From NCBI GenBank assembly GCA_910588855.1, contig CAJUSR010000054.1, forward strand, positions 1-7,395: a DNA stretch of 7,395 nt. Direction: 5' to 3'. Below are positions 1 through 5,847 of this stretch, piece by piece. The translations under genes were made by a program, and so were the position numbers. A model generated the notes under the pieces. That model did no database searches, had not been told where the DNA came from, and worked only from the letters and a program-made list of their open reading frames with translations. The DNA is from an uncultured Kineothrix sp. Lineage in GTDB: Bacteria; Bacillota; Clostridia; Lachnospirales; Lachnospiraceae. Position 1 is the first letter of the stretch. The number at the start of each line of letters is the position of its first letter.

Positions 1-299
1 TCAGGTATTAAGGGATTATTTACGGTCGGTGTAACATATGTTTGACAAACCTACATTCTTTCCGGCTGCCGCCTTTCTACCGTCTTTCTACCGCCTTTCT
101 TCCTCCTTTCAAACATTGGTTTCTATTACATGTAATTGTTGCCCTTTTTCATGATAAAATCTACCGGAAATTGCCCTGTCATCTGTCTCTGTTTTCTTTA
201 TCCGATTTGACTATATAGGTATGCAGGAACCATTTCATCATGGATTTAGGACAGTTAACAAGAAGCTACAGACATACCGTGAAACGGGCCACTGACAGC
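1..299. other. Non-coding stretch with short repeat and palindrome
   Basis: I see no credible gene here on either strand. Positions 66-103 hold an imperfect tandem repeat; on the minus strand the 11-bp unit is GGCGGTAGAAA, then GACGGTAGAAA, then a decayed third copy. Positions 125-136 are a perfect 12-bp palindrome (ATTACATGTAAT), which could be an operator-like site but has no gene beside it. The stretch lies downstream of the terminator at 300-335, so it is probably intergenic space before the next transcription unit. Confidence 0.6.
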
Positions 300-335
300 A
301 AAAAGCGCTATGCCCCATTCAGGATGGCATAGCGC
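300..335 (-). terminator. Rho-independent terminator
   Basis: A perfect 10-bp stem, GCGCTATGCC (305-314) with GGCATAGCGC (326-335), encloses an 11-nt loop. On the minus strand the stem is followed at once by a run of five T (300-304), the classical form of an intrinsic terminator. It ends minus-strand transcription coming from the 141-residue gene at 497-922 and anything upstream of it. Confidence 0.92.
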
Positions 336-339
336 GTGT

Positions 340-488
340 TTACTGTGAAGATATCCAAATGGTCAGCACCCCATTTAACACACAAACGTGCTTGGATGAT
401 TCCATGTACTCCCCTTTTCTGCCCCATAAATAGATGTTCGGCATATCTATATTCCGTCAAACAACTCCCCAAATACAGTCTTCTCCAT
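340..488 (-). other. Spacer with short minus-strand ORFs, possible gene remnant
   Basis: Between the stop of the 141-residue gene and the terminator, all three minus frames hold short open stretches: a 13-residue ORF starting at 488 (MEKTVFGELFDGI), a 34-residue ORF at 340-444 starting MPNIYLWGRK, and a third frame open through both and into the terminator hairpin. None has a well-placed ribosome binding site except perhaps an internal ATG at 405 (GGGGAG, 3-nt spacer). I do not recognise any of them. They may be a frameshifted remnant of a small gene, or chance. Confidence 0.3.
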
Positions 489-496
489 ATATTGGT

Positions 497-922
497 TTAG
501 TCCTCATAGTAGTCCAACATATGCTCATAAATGTTTCTGGTCTGTTCTTCATCGCCCCATGATAAAGGCTCATCCCCATAGCATAGCATCCAAAATGGTT
601 CTATGCCCTGAATGTTCCCAGGCAGGCTTTCCCATAAACTATACATTCGGCTTGCATAATATTTTATATCCGAACAATTTATATAGGCCACCTTTAATTT
701 ACTCATTAAAATCCTGCCAAACCGTTCAAAATCAAGATGATTGCAATCAATATGTGCCCTTATATAAATAATCGCTTTTTTTATGTCCGTTTCCCATTCC
801 AAGTAGAGCAAATCATCATTTTCGGAATCACTTAGAAATAATTCATCAAGCCGCTTACTGTACTCGTTTTCTGTTACGAAACCTTCATAAAGCAAAATCG
901 CATAAACTAACAACTCCTCCAT
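497..922 (-). CDS. Uncharacterised acidic 141-residue protein
   Basis: The function is not recognised. The product is soluble-looking and acidic, with no signal peptide or membrane segment. It opens with a hydrophobic helix-like stretch (MEELLVYAILLYEGFV), has an acidic middle (residues about 26-46, with DLLYLEWE), and ends in a Trp- and Asp/Glu-rich tail (PFWMLCYGDEPLSWGDEEQ near residues 109-127). The ORF is open to 952, but the ATG at 922 is preferred: GGGGAG lies 7 nt upstream. The ATG at 937 has GGAGG directly abutting it, and the ATG at 952 has only a weak site. Small, acidic, lone proteins of this size are common among immunity or antitoxin proteins, but nothing seen here proves that. 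A hairpin lies upstream (999-1020) and a strong terminator downstream, so it is probably a single-gene transcription unit. Confidence 0.75.
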   Translation of the reverse strand: MEELLVYAILLYEGFVTENEYSKRLDELFLSDSENDDLLYLEWETDIKKAIIYIRAHIDCNHLDFERFGRILMSKLKVAYINCSDIKYYASRMYSLWESLPGNIQGIEPFWMLCYGDEPLSWGDEEQTRNIYEHMLDYYED

Positions 923-976
923 GATACTGCTCCCCATCCTCCGATTTATCATTCTGCTTCTTCTATTTTATCTTAA

Positions 977-992
977 TTCCAAGAGTGTGGAA
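977..992. repeat. Small inverted repeat, possible operator
   Basis: TTCCA (977-981) and TGGAA (988-992) are complementary across 6 nt. They sit in the upstream region of the 141-residue gene. On the minus strand an AT-rich TAAAAT-like box follows, which could be a -10 element, but no well-spaced -35 is visible. A regulatory role is inferred only from position. Confidence 0.25.
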
Positions 993-998
993 TCAAAG

Positions 999-1020
999 AC
1001 CCCGCTGCAAGCAACGGGGT
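999..1020 (-). terminator. Probable terminator after the deacetylase remnant
   Basis: A 6-bp GC-rich stem, ACCCCG (999-1004) with CGGGGT (1015-1020), can extend inward by TGC/GCA after one mismatch. On the minus strand it is followed by TCTTTGATT, a weak T-rich tract. It starts about 30 nt after the deacetylase stop codon, a normal distance for that gene's terminator. The short T-tract keeps confidence moderate. Confidence 0.55.
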
Positions 1021-1050
1021 ATCAAACTTGCAGCACTGCATTGAAGCCCT

Positions 1051-1509
1051 TTAATCAAACAAAATTTCATCCACTGTCACAAATTCATACCCTTCCTTTT
1101 GCAGCTCATCCACTACCTCCAGTGCTGCCGTCACTGTGGACGGATAATAATCGTGCATCAAAATAATATCATTTTCCCCCACTTTGGATATGATTTTCTG
1201 CTCAATACGCTCTACATTTGTAGAACACCAGTCCAAGGGGTCTATCGTCCAAAATATGGGGAACATATTCAATTCCGTTTCAAAAGATTTATCCCAGCTC
1301 CCGTAAGGGGGGCGCACATAAAGGACTTCCTCCCCGGTGATGCCTGTGATAATTTCGTTGGTTTTAATCAACTCTTCCTTAAAAGCTTCTTTATTGCCCG
1401 ATTTAAGCTGGATGTGGCTGTAAGTGTGGTTACCGATGAGATGGCCTGCTTGTGTTATGGTGATGACACAAGAAATCACCATGTCTTTATGCCGCCCTAT
1501 TATAATCAA
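1051..1509 (-). pseudogene. Polysaccharide deacetylase, 3' fragment
   Basis: This is the C-terminal part of a NodB-homology (carbohydrate esterase family 4) deacetylase; intact members remove acetyl groups from cell-wall or chitin-like polymers. About 150 residues remain. Visible motifs in fragment numbering: the zinc-binding NHTYSH (H28, H32), RPPYG (66-70), DPLDW (90-94) and LMHD with H119. The first motif, TFDDGP, which carries the catalytic-base and metal-binding Asp residues, is absent, as is everything before the usual FFxIGRH strand. Homology starts at about IIIGRH, immediately after two in-frame TGA stops, where the ORF overlaps the end of the zinc-finger gene. The only start is a TTG without a ribosome binding site. 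This indicates a gene cut by insertion or recombination and probably inactive. The rest of the reading frame looks intact, so the event may be recent. Confidence 0.85.
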
Positions 1510-1717
1510 TAATCATCACTTCACTAATCATCTTTTCCGCCATTTTACTTAACTTTTCGATTTCCTTCATAACTTCCATAGAGAAAAATTCCTCGCCGCA
1601 TTGTGTACATTTTTTACATGGTACATTTTTGACAATCAAAATACCACTCTCTAATTTATCTACATAGATTGTTGTTGCCTCAACCATATAGTGACTGCCG
1701 CAAGTAAAACAATTCAT
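1487..1717 (-). CDS. YgiT-type zinc-finger protein, probable antitoxin
   Basis: This 76-residue protein has two CxxC pairs: MNCFTC at the start, then a pair in the segment VPCKKCTQCGEEFFS, the layout of the YgiT-type zinc-finger domain (the N-terminal half of MqsA antitoxins). The C-terminus is a short helix ending MIIDYNRAA. There is no helix-turn-helix domain, so unlike full MqsA it lacks an obvious DNA-binding half. The ATG at 1717 is chosen because AAGGGG lies 8 nt upstream and the family typically begins at MxCxxC; a GTG at 1726 in the same frame would add three residues. The gene starts 2 nt after the DUF4258 stop, so the two are co-transcribed and probably translationally coupled. The expected role is binding and neutralising its partner, by analogy with MqsRA-like pairs. 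Confidence 0.82.
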   Translation of the reverse strand: MNCFTCGSHYMVEATTIYVDKLESGILIVKNVPCKKCTQCGEEFFSMEVMKEIEKLSKMAEKMISEVMIIDYNRAA

Positions 1718-1719
1718 AT

Positions 1720-2037
1720 TCAGCACCCCTTTCTCGTCTTAAAATCCGGTTCCCATTCATCTTCATTTGGATAATACGCTGTTATTATATGCAGATGAAT
1801 ATTATCGCTCGCCACAACTACATGTAAATATTTATCTTTCATCAGCATTCCCAAAAGAAGACAGCTTGGAAACGGTTTGTCATCTTCATATTGCCTTATA
1901 ATTTCACCATTCATAATAACATGAATAATGCTGTCGGAATCAATATTCCTCTCCCTACAGCGTTTTATTACATGTGCAGTCATTATAATCGCATTATTTG
2001 TACATTGCCTTCTCAAATCATCAATACATAAAGCCAC
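1720..2037 (-). CDS. DUF4258 domain protein, probable toxin
   Basis: This 105-residue protein matches the DUF4258 pattern throughout. It has a basic segment HVIKRCRERNID (residues about 22-33), then VIMNGEIIRQYEDDKPFPSC, a hydrophobic core LLLGMLMKDKYLHVVVA, and the closing ITAYYPNEDEWEPDFKTRK. Families in this arrangement, upstream of a YgiT-type zinc finger, are treated as putative RelE/MqsR-like toxins; mRNA cleavage is inferred, not shown. The GTG start at 2037 has AGGTG 5 nt upstream and gives a full-length N-terminus; an internal ATG at 1983 would remove the first 18 residues. The gene has its own promoter (2063-2071). The more AT-rich composition compared with the recombinases suggests a separate origin. 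Confidence 0.8.
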   Translation of the reverse strand: MALCIDDLRRQCTNNAIIMTAHVIKRCRERNIDSDSIIHVIMNGEIIRQYEDDKPFPSCLLLGMLMKDKYLHVVVASDNIHLHIITAYYPNEDEWEPDFKTRKGC

Positions 2038-2062
2038 TTATTCACCTACTTTCTATATAAAT

Positions 2063-2071
2063 ATTATACCA
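2063..2071 (-). promoter_or_regulatory. Extended -10 promoter of the toxin-antitoxin pair
   Basis: On the minus strand TGGTATAAT forms a perfect extended -10 (TGnTATAAT), with TATAAT at 2063-2068. The hexamer 17 nt upstream, TTTCTA (2086-2091), is a poor -35, as expected when an extended -10 is present. It is correctly placed about 26 nt before the GTG start at 2037. The -35 hexamer lies inside the left arm of the inverted repeat at 2077-2119, so a protein bound there could block transcription. Confidence 0.75.
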
Positions 2072-2076
2072 TAAAG

Positions 2077-2119
2077 AGAACGCAATAGAAAACCGCAGAA
2101 TTATTTTCTATTACGTTCT
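2077..2119. repeat. 16-bp-arm inverted repeat (operator or terminator)
   Basis: AGAACGCAATAGAAAA (2077-2092) and TTTTCTATTACGTTCT (2104-2119) are complementary at 15 of 16 positions around an 11-nt centre. The repeat fills the gap between the stop of the third recombinase (2140) and the promoter of the toxin-antitoxin pair. It could be a terminator for the recombinase transcript, though only CTTTAT follows on the minus strand; an operator, since it covers the -35 region; or a binding site at an element end. A further related AAAGAGAAC / GTTCTCTTT pair lies just outside (2073-2081 and 2131-2139). Confidence 0.8.
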
Positions 2120-2139
2120 GTCCATCCTCTGTTCTCTTT

Positions 2140-3711
2140 TTATAAATGCCGTTTTAAAATATCCTGAAACTTCCATATAATAGTAACCCTTTTACCTACA
2201 TACACATCCACCCCTTCCACCATACACAGCAACAGCTCCCCCTTATTCCTCTCATCTCCCAACCATCCTCCTATACAAACCTCATCCCCATCTCTCTCCT
2301 CCATCCTCTTCCCCAGACTTTCCATTTCCGCTTCCATCCCTTCCAATCCCTTTTCCATCTCCTCCGCCCGGTTCCTTTCCCATTTCTTCCGCGCAAGGTA
2401 TTCCGTTTTTTCCATCTCCCCCTTCCGATACTGCTGATAAAGCGTTTTCCACTCTTCCTTCTTTTTCTCCGTCTGCCGTCTCTTCCTCTTAATCTCCGCG
2501 TCCAGTTCTTTCCGCCGCTTTTCGCACAGCTCCCTTTCCCGCTTTAATACTTCCTCTTTTTCTTCCAAAAACCACAGTTGAACATGCACCGCTTTCCACA
2601 CAATCCCTTCCAGTTCCTGTTCCGGAAAGCTCCCCATATCCCTATGCTCCGTAAACTCCTGGTATTTACATCGGAACAACCCTTTTTTCCTTACCATAAG
2701 CCGTCCGCACTCTCCGCACCTCACAAGCCCTTTCAACAGAAACGGGCACACTTCCCCTTTCTTTTTTGTCCCCATTTTTTCCTGCACTTCCCGGAAAGTA
2801 TCTTTTTCTATAATCGCCGGATGGGCATCCTCCACATGAATCCGTTCCCCTTCCGGCACAAAAACACGTTTCCCGCTCCCCAGCGGGCCGTTTCTATATG
2901 CGCCGGCAGATAATACGCCCGTATAAATTTCATTGCGCAAAATCTGCCGGAGAGTAGTCGGCACCCAGAAATAAATTTTCCCTTCCATGCCTTTTTCCTT
3001 TCCCCCTCGTAGAACCCCTTTGTTTATCTTGTACTGTTTCGGGGATAATACCCCTTCCCTATTCAGCTTCCTCGCCAATTCCGTAAGCCCCGTTCCATCC
3101 AGATATTCCCTGTATATCCTCTGTACCACAGCTCTTGCCTCTTCATCCGGCTCCAACAATCCGTTCCTATCCCTTCGGTAACCATAAGGAGGAATCGAGC
3201 CGATATACAGCCCCTTTTTCCTCCGCGCCGAGAGAGATGACTTCACCTTGTCCGAAATATCCTGGCTGTAAAGGGAATAAGCAAGGTTTCGGAAAGGCAC
3301 ATCTATGTCCGGGGTTTTCCCCTGATAGTCTTCGCTGTCATAACCGTCATTGACGGAGATAAACCGCACTTGCATAAAAGGGAAAATATGCTCGATATAG
3401 TCTCCCAATTCGATGTAATCCCTGCCAAAACGGGAAAAATCTTTGACTATAACGCACTGTATCCCCCCTTTTTTTACGTCCTCTATCATTCGTAAAAAGC
3501 CTGGCCTTTCAAATCCGGTACCGGAAAAACCATCGTCCACATATTGGGCAACAGGGCTCCCGGCAAACTCCTGCCCCTTCTTCAAAAAATCAAGCAACAG
3601 CTTCCTCTGGTTGCCGATACTGTTGCTTTCATCCCTTTTGAAACCATCCCCGCCAGCTTTACCGTCTTCCCTTGAAAGCCTCATATATAAAGCAACTGCC
3701 CTTTTATTCAC
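2140..3711 (-). CDS. Large serine recombinase R3
   Basis: A site-specific DNA recombinase of about 523 residues. The N-terminal resolvase domain has the catalytic motif YMRLS just after the start, SIGNQ, DDGFSGTGF and VKDFSRFGRDYIE with the active-site arginines. The central recombinase domain runs through PPYGYRRD and LRQILRNEIYTG; then come a zinc-ribbon region, a Lys/Glu-rich coiled coil, and a C-terminal VYVGKRVTIIWKFQDIL segment typical of LSRs. The zinc ribbon has only three clear ligands (CGECG and the C of LFRC); the fourth Cys is missing and a His of FTEH might replace it. The frame is open to an ATG at 3777, but that has AGGAG only 1-2 nt away; the ATG at 3723 has a weak GAAG. The GTG at 3711 has GGAGG at 5 nt and yields MNKRAVALYMRLS, so it is preferred. 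It probably integrates or excises the host element. Confidence 0.93.
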   Translation of the reverse strand: MNKRAVALYMRLSREDGKAGGDGFKRDESNSIGNQRKLLLDFLKKGQEFAGSPVAQYVDDGFSGTGFERPGFLRMIEDVKKGGIQCVIVKDFSRFGRDYIELGDYIEHIFPFMQVRFISVNDGYDSEDYQGKTPDIDVPFRNLAYSLYSQDISDKVKSSLSARRKKGLYIGSIPPYGYRRDRNGLLEPDEEARAVVQRIYREYLDGTGLTELARKLNREGVLSPKQYKINKGVLRGGKEKGMEGKIYFWVPTTLRQILRNEIYTGVLSAGAYRNGPLGSGKRVFVPEGERIHVEDAHPAIIEKDTFREVQEKMGTKKKGEVCPFLLKGLVRCGECGRLMVRKKGLFRCKYQEFTEHRDMGSFPEQELEGIVWKAVHVQLWFLEEKEEVLKRERELCEKRRKELDAEIKRKRRQTEKKKEEWKTLYQQYRKGEMEKTEYLARKKWERNRAEEMEKGLEGMEAEMESLGKRMEERDGDEVCIGGWLGDERNKGELLLCMVEGVDVYVGKRVTIIWKFQDILKRHL

Positions 3712-3721
3712 ACTAACCTCC
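3708..3721 (-). promoter_or_regulatory. Repeated ribosome-binding/GTG start module, copy at R3
   Basis: GGAGGTTAGTGTGA places GGAGG (3717-3721) 5 nt before the GTG at 3711. The same 14-mer with one change (GGAGGTTAGCGTGA) is found at 3844-3857 before the second leader ORF, and a degenerate form (GGGGGAGTGTGAGAA) at 3945-3959 before the first. Being the third member of a series supports GTG 3711 as the true start of R3. Confidence 0.65.
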
Positions 3722-3723
3722 AT

Positions 3724-3742
3724 GTCACATCTTCGCTGTGAC
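3724..3742. repeat. Hairpin C upstream of the R3 start
   Basis: GTCACA (3724-3729) pairs perfectly with TGTGAC (3737-3742) around a 7-nt loop. In the minus-strand RNA the loop contains GCGAAGA. The hairpin ends just before the GGAGG of R3, so it could influence ribosome access. Confidence 0.6.
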
Positions 3743-3754
3743 TCAAATCGGTAC

Positions 3755-3782
3755 GGAGAATGCCGTATTTTAGGCATTCTCC
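3755..3782. repeat. Hairpin B, perfect 10-bp inverted repeat
   Basis: GGAGAATGCC (3755-3764) and GGCATTCTCC (3773-3782) are perfectly complementary around an 8-nt loop. In the minus-strand RNA the 5' arm contains the AGGAG and ATG at 3777, and the loop contains the TAA stop of the second leader ORF. It could act as an attenuator hairpin, but no T-run follows, so a simple terminator is unlikely. Confidence 0.75.
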
Positions 3783-3847
3783 TGCGTGAGATTTAGAACT
3801 TCTCCACGAAACAGCCTCTGCTGTGAGTGGTTAGAAGTTCTTCTCAC
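3770..3847 (-). CDS. Leader ORF 2, 25 residues
   Basis: A candidate short peptide, starting at GTG 3847 with GGAGG 5 nt upstream, the same context as R3 itself. It reads MRRTSNHSQQRLFRGEVLNL and ends with TQENA before TAA. Its first 14 residues match leader ORF 1 (3907-3951) at 8 positions, including the S-N and QQR blocks, so the two are probably duplicates. Its start codon lies inside the stem of hairpin A and its stop lies in the loop of hairpin B, an arrangement like translational attenuation leaders. Alternatively both ORFs may be remnants of a lost gene family member. No known peptide family is recognised. Confidence 0.35.
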   Translation of the reverse strand: MRRTSNHSQQRLFRGEVLNLTQENA

Positions 3848-3849
3848 GC
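3784..3849. repeat. Hairpin A, 66-bp imperfect inverted repeat
   Basis: The left arm 3784-3807 and right arm 3827-3849 pair through the blocks GCGTGAGA, AGAACTTCT and CCAC, with small bulges. An inner ACAG/CTGT stem (3811-3814 with 3821-3824) closes a 6-nt loop. The length and blockwise conservation are more than expected by chance. In the minus-strand RNA it covers the GTG of leader ORF 2. It may be an RNA regulatory structure or a recombinase binding site. Confidence 0.8.
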
Positions 3850-3906
3850 TAACCTCCTTGATTCCTCTCTGCAGAATCTCAAATTAATATGGAAACTTTG
3901 TACTTC

Positions 3907-3951
3907 TTAACGAGGTGACCTTTGCTGCCGCATATTAGAAGCATTTCTCAC
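3907..3951 (-). CDS. Leader ORF 1, 14 residues
   Basis: A candidate peptide MRNASNMRQQRSPR, from GTG 3951 with GGGGGA 2 nt upstream, a closer spacing than for ORF 2 or R3. It is related to leader ORF 2 at both protein level (8 of 14 residues) and DNA level (about 26 of 42 bases, in blocks GTGAGAA, CTTCTAA, CAGCA, AGG and TCGT). Similarity continues beyond the stop (AGAAGT.C.AA) and again at ATTTGAG and the next GGAGGTTAG, showing that a whole module of about 100-140 bp was duplicated. It may be only a decayed copy; translation is unproved. Confidence 0.25.
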   Translation of the reverse strand: MRNASNMRQQRSPR

Positions 3952-4033
3952 ACTCCCCCTCATGTCTGAGCAGTTTACTGCGATGATACGCGTCAGCAAA
4001 TCCCAAATTTCCCACTGCAATCAAAACACAAAA

Positions 4034-4063
4034 CATATAGGAAGCTCTGACCAAAATTATCAA
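4034..4063 (-). promoter_or_regulatory. Candidate promoter for R3 and its leader
   Basis: On the minus strand TTGATA (4058-4063) is followed after 18 nt by TATATG (4034-4039), a fair sigma-70-type match just after the R2 stop codon. It would give an untranslated leader of about 315 nt containing both leader ORFs and the three hairpins before the R3 start at 3711. R3 could also be reached by read-through from R2, as no terminator is visible between them. Confidence 0.4.
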
Positions 4064-4097
4064 TTGAAAAACTAGTGCATCGGCATGATTTTTCCAT

Positions 4098-5846
4098 CTA
4101 CTCCATGCTAAAATATAAATTTTCATATACATCCTTAAAGTTCAACACGATTTCCACCTTTTTCCCATCATATAAGAATACTTGATTTACGAAGAAGGAA
4201 ACCATCTGCCTGGTCAGTCTCCCCTCCGTTTTCCAAAAGCATATATCCCTGTCAGCCAAAACTTCCCCCATCCATCCCCTCTGCTCCCTTTCCATACGTT
4301 CCAACAACGCCATTTTCTCTTCCAGCTCTATTTTCCGTTTTTCATGGCAACGGATTTCTTCCTCCTTTTTCTGTTTTTCTTTGAAATACCATTCTTTATT
4401 ACTGTCAGAATGTTCCTTTCTGCTATATTGCTGATACAGCAGTATCTTTTCTTTTTTCCCCTGGCAAATCCCTGCCTCCGCTATGCGCCTTTCTTTTTCC
4501 ATATTCTTTTGCATTTTCTTAAAAAATTCTCCACGGAAGCCCAAAACCACATCGTCCAACCGCCCAATCTGATAAATAAACGCCATGACTGCCCGATAAA
4601 CGAGCCCTTCCAGCTCCTTTTCCCCAATGGATTTGGAAGTGCATTCCTGCGCCCCTTTTTCCCGGTAAGTGCGGCAGCGGTAACGGAAAACGCGGACTTT
4701 CCTGTCCTTCCTTTCGTAGTTTGTTCCCATCCGGGAAACGGGTTTACGGCAATCCCCGCAGAAAACTTTCCCCTTCAGAAGGTTTTCCGGGCGGACAATG
4801 CTTTCATCCATCGCACAGCGGGTTTTATAATATGCTTTCCTTGTCCTTAAGATTTCCTGCACCAGCCGGAAATCCTGTTCCGGCACAATAGCTTTATGGG
4901 TATCCCTCGTTACCTTCCACTCCGATTCATCCAGCCTGTACCGGCGGATTCCATCGGCCTTGGACTCTTTCCATCGATGGAGCGCCATATGCCCTGCGTA
5001 TGCCACATTCCGCAGGATGGCATTTACCGTAAACTCGTTCCAGTAACAACGCCCTTTTTCCTGCCGGTAAAACTCCCCGGTGCCCTGATACGCTTTCGGC
5101 GGATTAATCTTCCTCTCCGTCAGCCGCTTTACGATTGCAAGGGCAGAATCCCCCTGCATTGTCCACGCAAAAATATCCCTTACAATCCCCGCCGGTTTTT
5201 CATCCACCACAAATCCCGTCTTCCTCCCATCCGCAAAAGCAAACCCATAAGGAGCCGACCCGCCGTCATATTCTCCGTTTTCCTGTTTTGCGGTATAGCT
5301 GGAAGCTACTTTAAGGGAAGTATCCTTTGACACATATTCATTCACAAGGTTTTTCAAGATAACAGCCAGCTTTTTATCCACACATTCCCTGTCAAAGCTG
5401 TCATAGCCGTCATTAATGGAAATAAAGCGCACCCCAAGGAAAGGGAAGATTCTTTCCAGATAATCGCCTACCTCGATATGATTCCTCCCGAACCGGGAAA
5501 AATCCTTTACCACAATACAGTTGATGTTCCCCTTCCGCACTTCCTCAAGCAGACAGCCAAACGCCCGGCGGTCAAATCCTGTGCCGCTTGCCCCGTCATC
5601 CTGATATTCTTTTACAAGAAAAAATTCTTCCTTCCCCCGGATATAATTGCGCATCAACATCTGCTGGCTGGAAATGGAATCGCTTTCCGTCCATCCCCCG
5701 GATACGGAAAGCCTTGCATAAGTGGCAGTCCGAAAGATAGGAACAACCGCCCCTGCACGCCCCGAATCCTCCATACGGTCCCCAGGCTCCCCAATAGAGG
5801 CCGCCATCCCGCATTCCTGCCTTGTCCGGTCCTTTCTCCGTGCCAT
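4098..5846 (-). CDS. Large serine recombinase R2
   Basis: An intact LSR of 582 residues. The resolvase domain has Y43-A-R45-L-S47 (S47 the nucleophile), SISSQ (57-61), DDGASGTGFDR (83-93) and VKDFSRFGR (113-121). The recombinase domain includes APYGFAF (198-204) and NAILRNVAYAGHM (275-287). The zinc ribbon is complete with C363, C366, C391 and C402. A long Lys/Glu-rich coiled coil (about 440-520) follows, then the C-terminal segment MVSFFVNQVFLYDGKKVEIVLNFKDVYENL. Compared with most relatives it has an extended N-terminus of about 40 residues before the catalytic motif. The ATG at 5846 lies 1 nt after the R1 stop, with AAGGGGG about 9 nt upstream inside the R1 coding end, so translation is probably coupled to R1. 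All residues needed for strand exchange are visible, so it is likely active. Confidence 0.95.
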   Translation of the reverse strand: MARRKDRTRQECGMAASIGEPGDRMEDSGRAGAVVPIFRTATYARLSVSGGWTESDSISSQQMLMRNYIRGKEEFFLVKEYQDDGASGTGFDRRAFGCLLEEVRKGNINCIVVKDFSRFGRNHIEVGDYLERIFPFLGVRFISINDGYDSFDRECVDKKLAVILKNLVNEYVSKDTSLKVASSYTAKQENGEYDGGSAPYGFAFADGRKTGFVVDEKPAGIVRDIFAWTMQGDSALAIVKRLTERKINPPKAYQGTGEFYRQEKGRCYWNEFTVNAILRNVAYAGHMALHRWKESKADGIRRYRLDESEWKVTRDTHKAIVPEQDFRLVQEILRTRKAYYKTRCAMDESIVRPENLLKGKVFCGDCRKPVSRMGTNYERKDRKVRVFRYRCRTYREKGAQECTSKSIGEKELEGLVYRAVMAFIYQIGRLDDVVLGFRGEFFKKMQKNMEKERRIAEAGICQGKKEKILLYQQYSRKEHSDSNKEWYFKEKQKKEEEIRCHEKRKIELEEKMALLERMEREQRGWMGEVLADRDICFWKTEGRLTRQMVSFFVNQVFLYDGKKVEIVLNFKDVYENLYFSME

Positions 5847-5847
5847 T

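Noticed and set aside
51..116. 21-residue very basic peptide (MFERRKKGGRKTVERRQPERM)
   Set aside because: It has no ribosome binding site, and its basic composition comes from the short GGCGGTAGAAA repeat.
1099..1512. Plus-strand ORF of 137 codons opposite the deacetylase fragment
   Set aside because: It is antisense to a sequence with clear deacetylase motifs, and no family motif is visible in its own translation.
3935..4132. 65-residue minus-strand ORF overlapping the R2 end
   Set aside because: It starts inside the R2 coding sequence, resembles no family I know, and covers the candidate promoter and the start of the repeated leader module. It is most likely chance.
4182..4850. Long plus-strand ORF of 222 codons opposite R2
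   Set aside because: It is antisense to a well-supported recombinase gene; its Phe/Pro/Leu-rich composition is the expected shadow of Lys/Glu-rich coding on the other strand.
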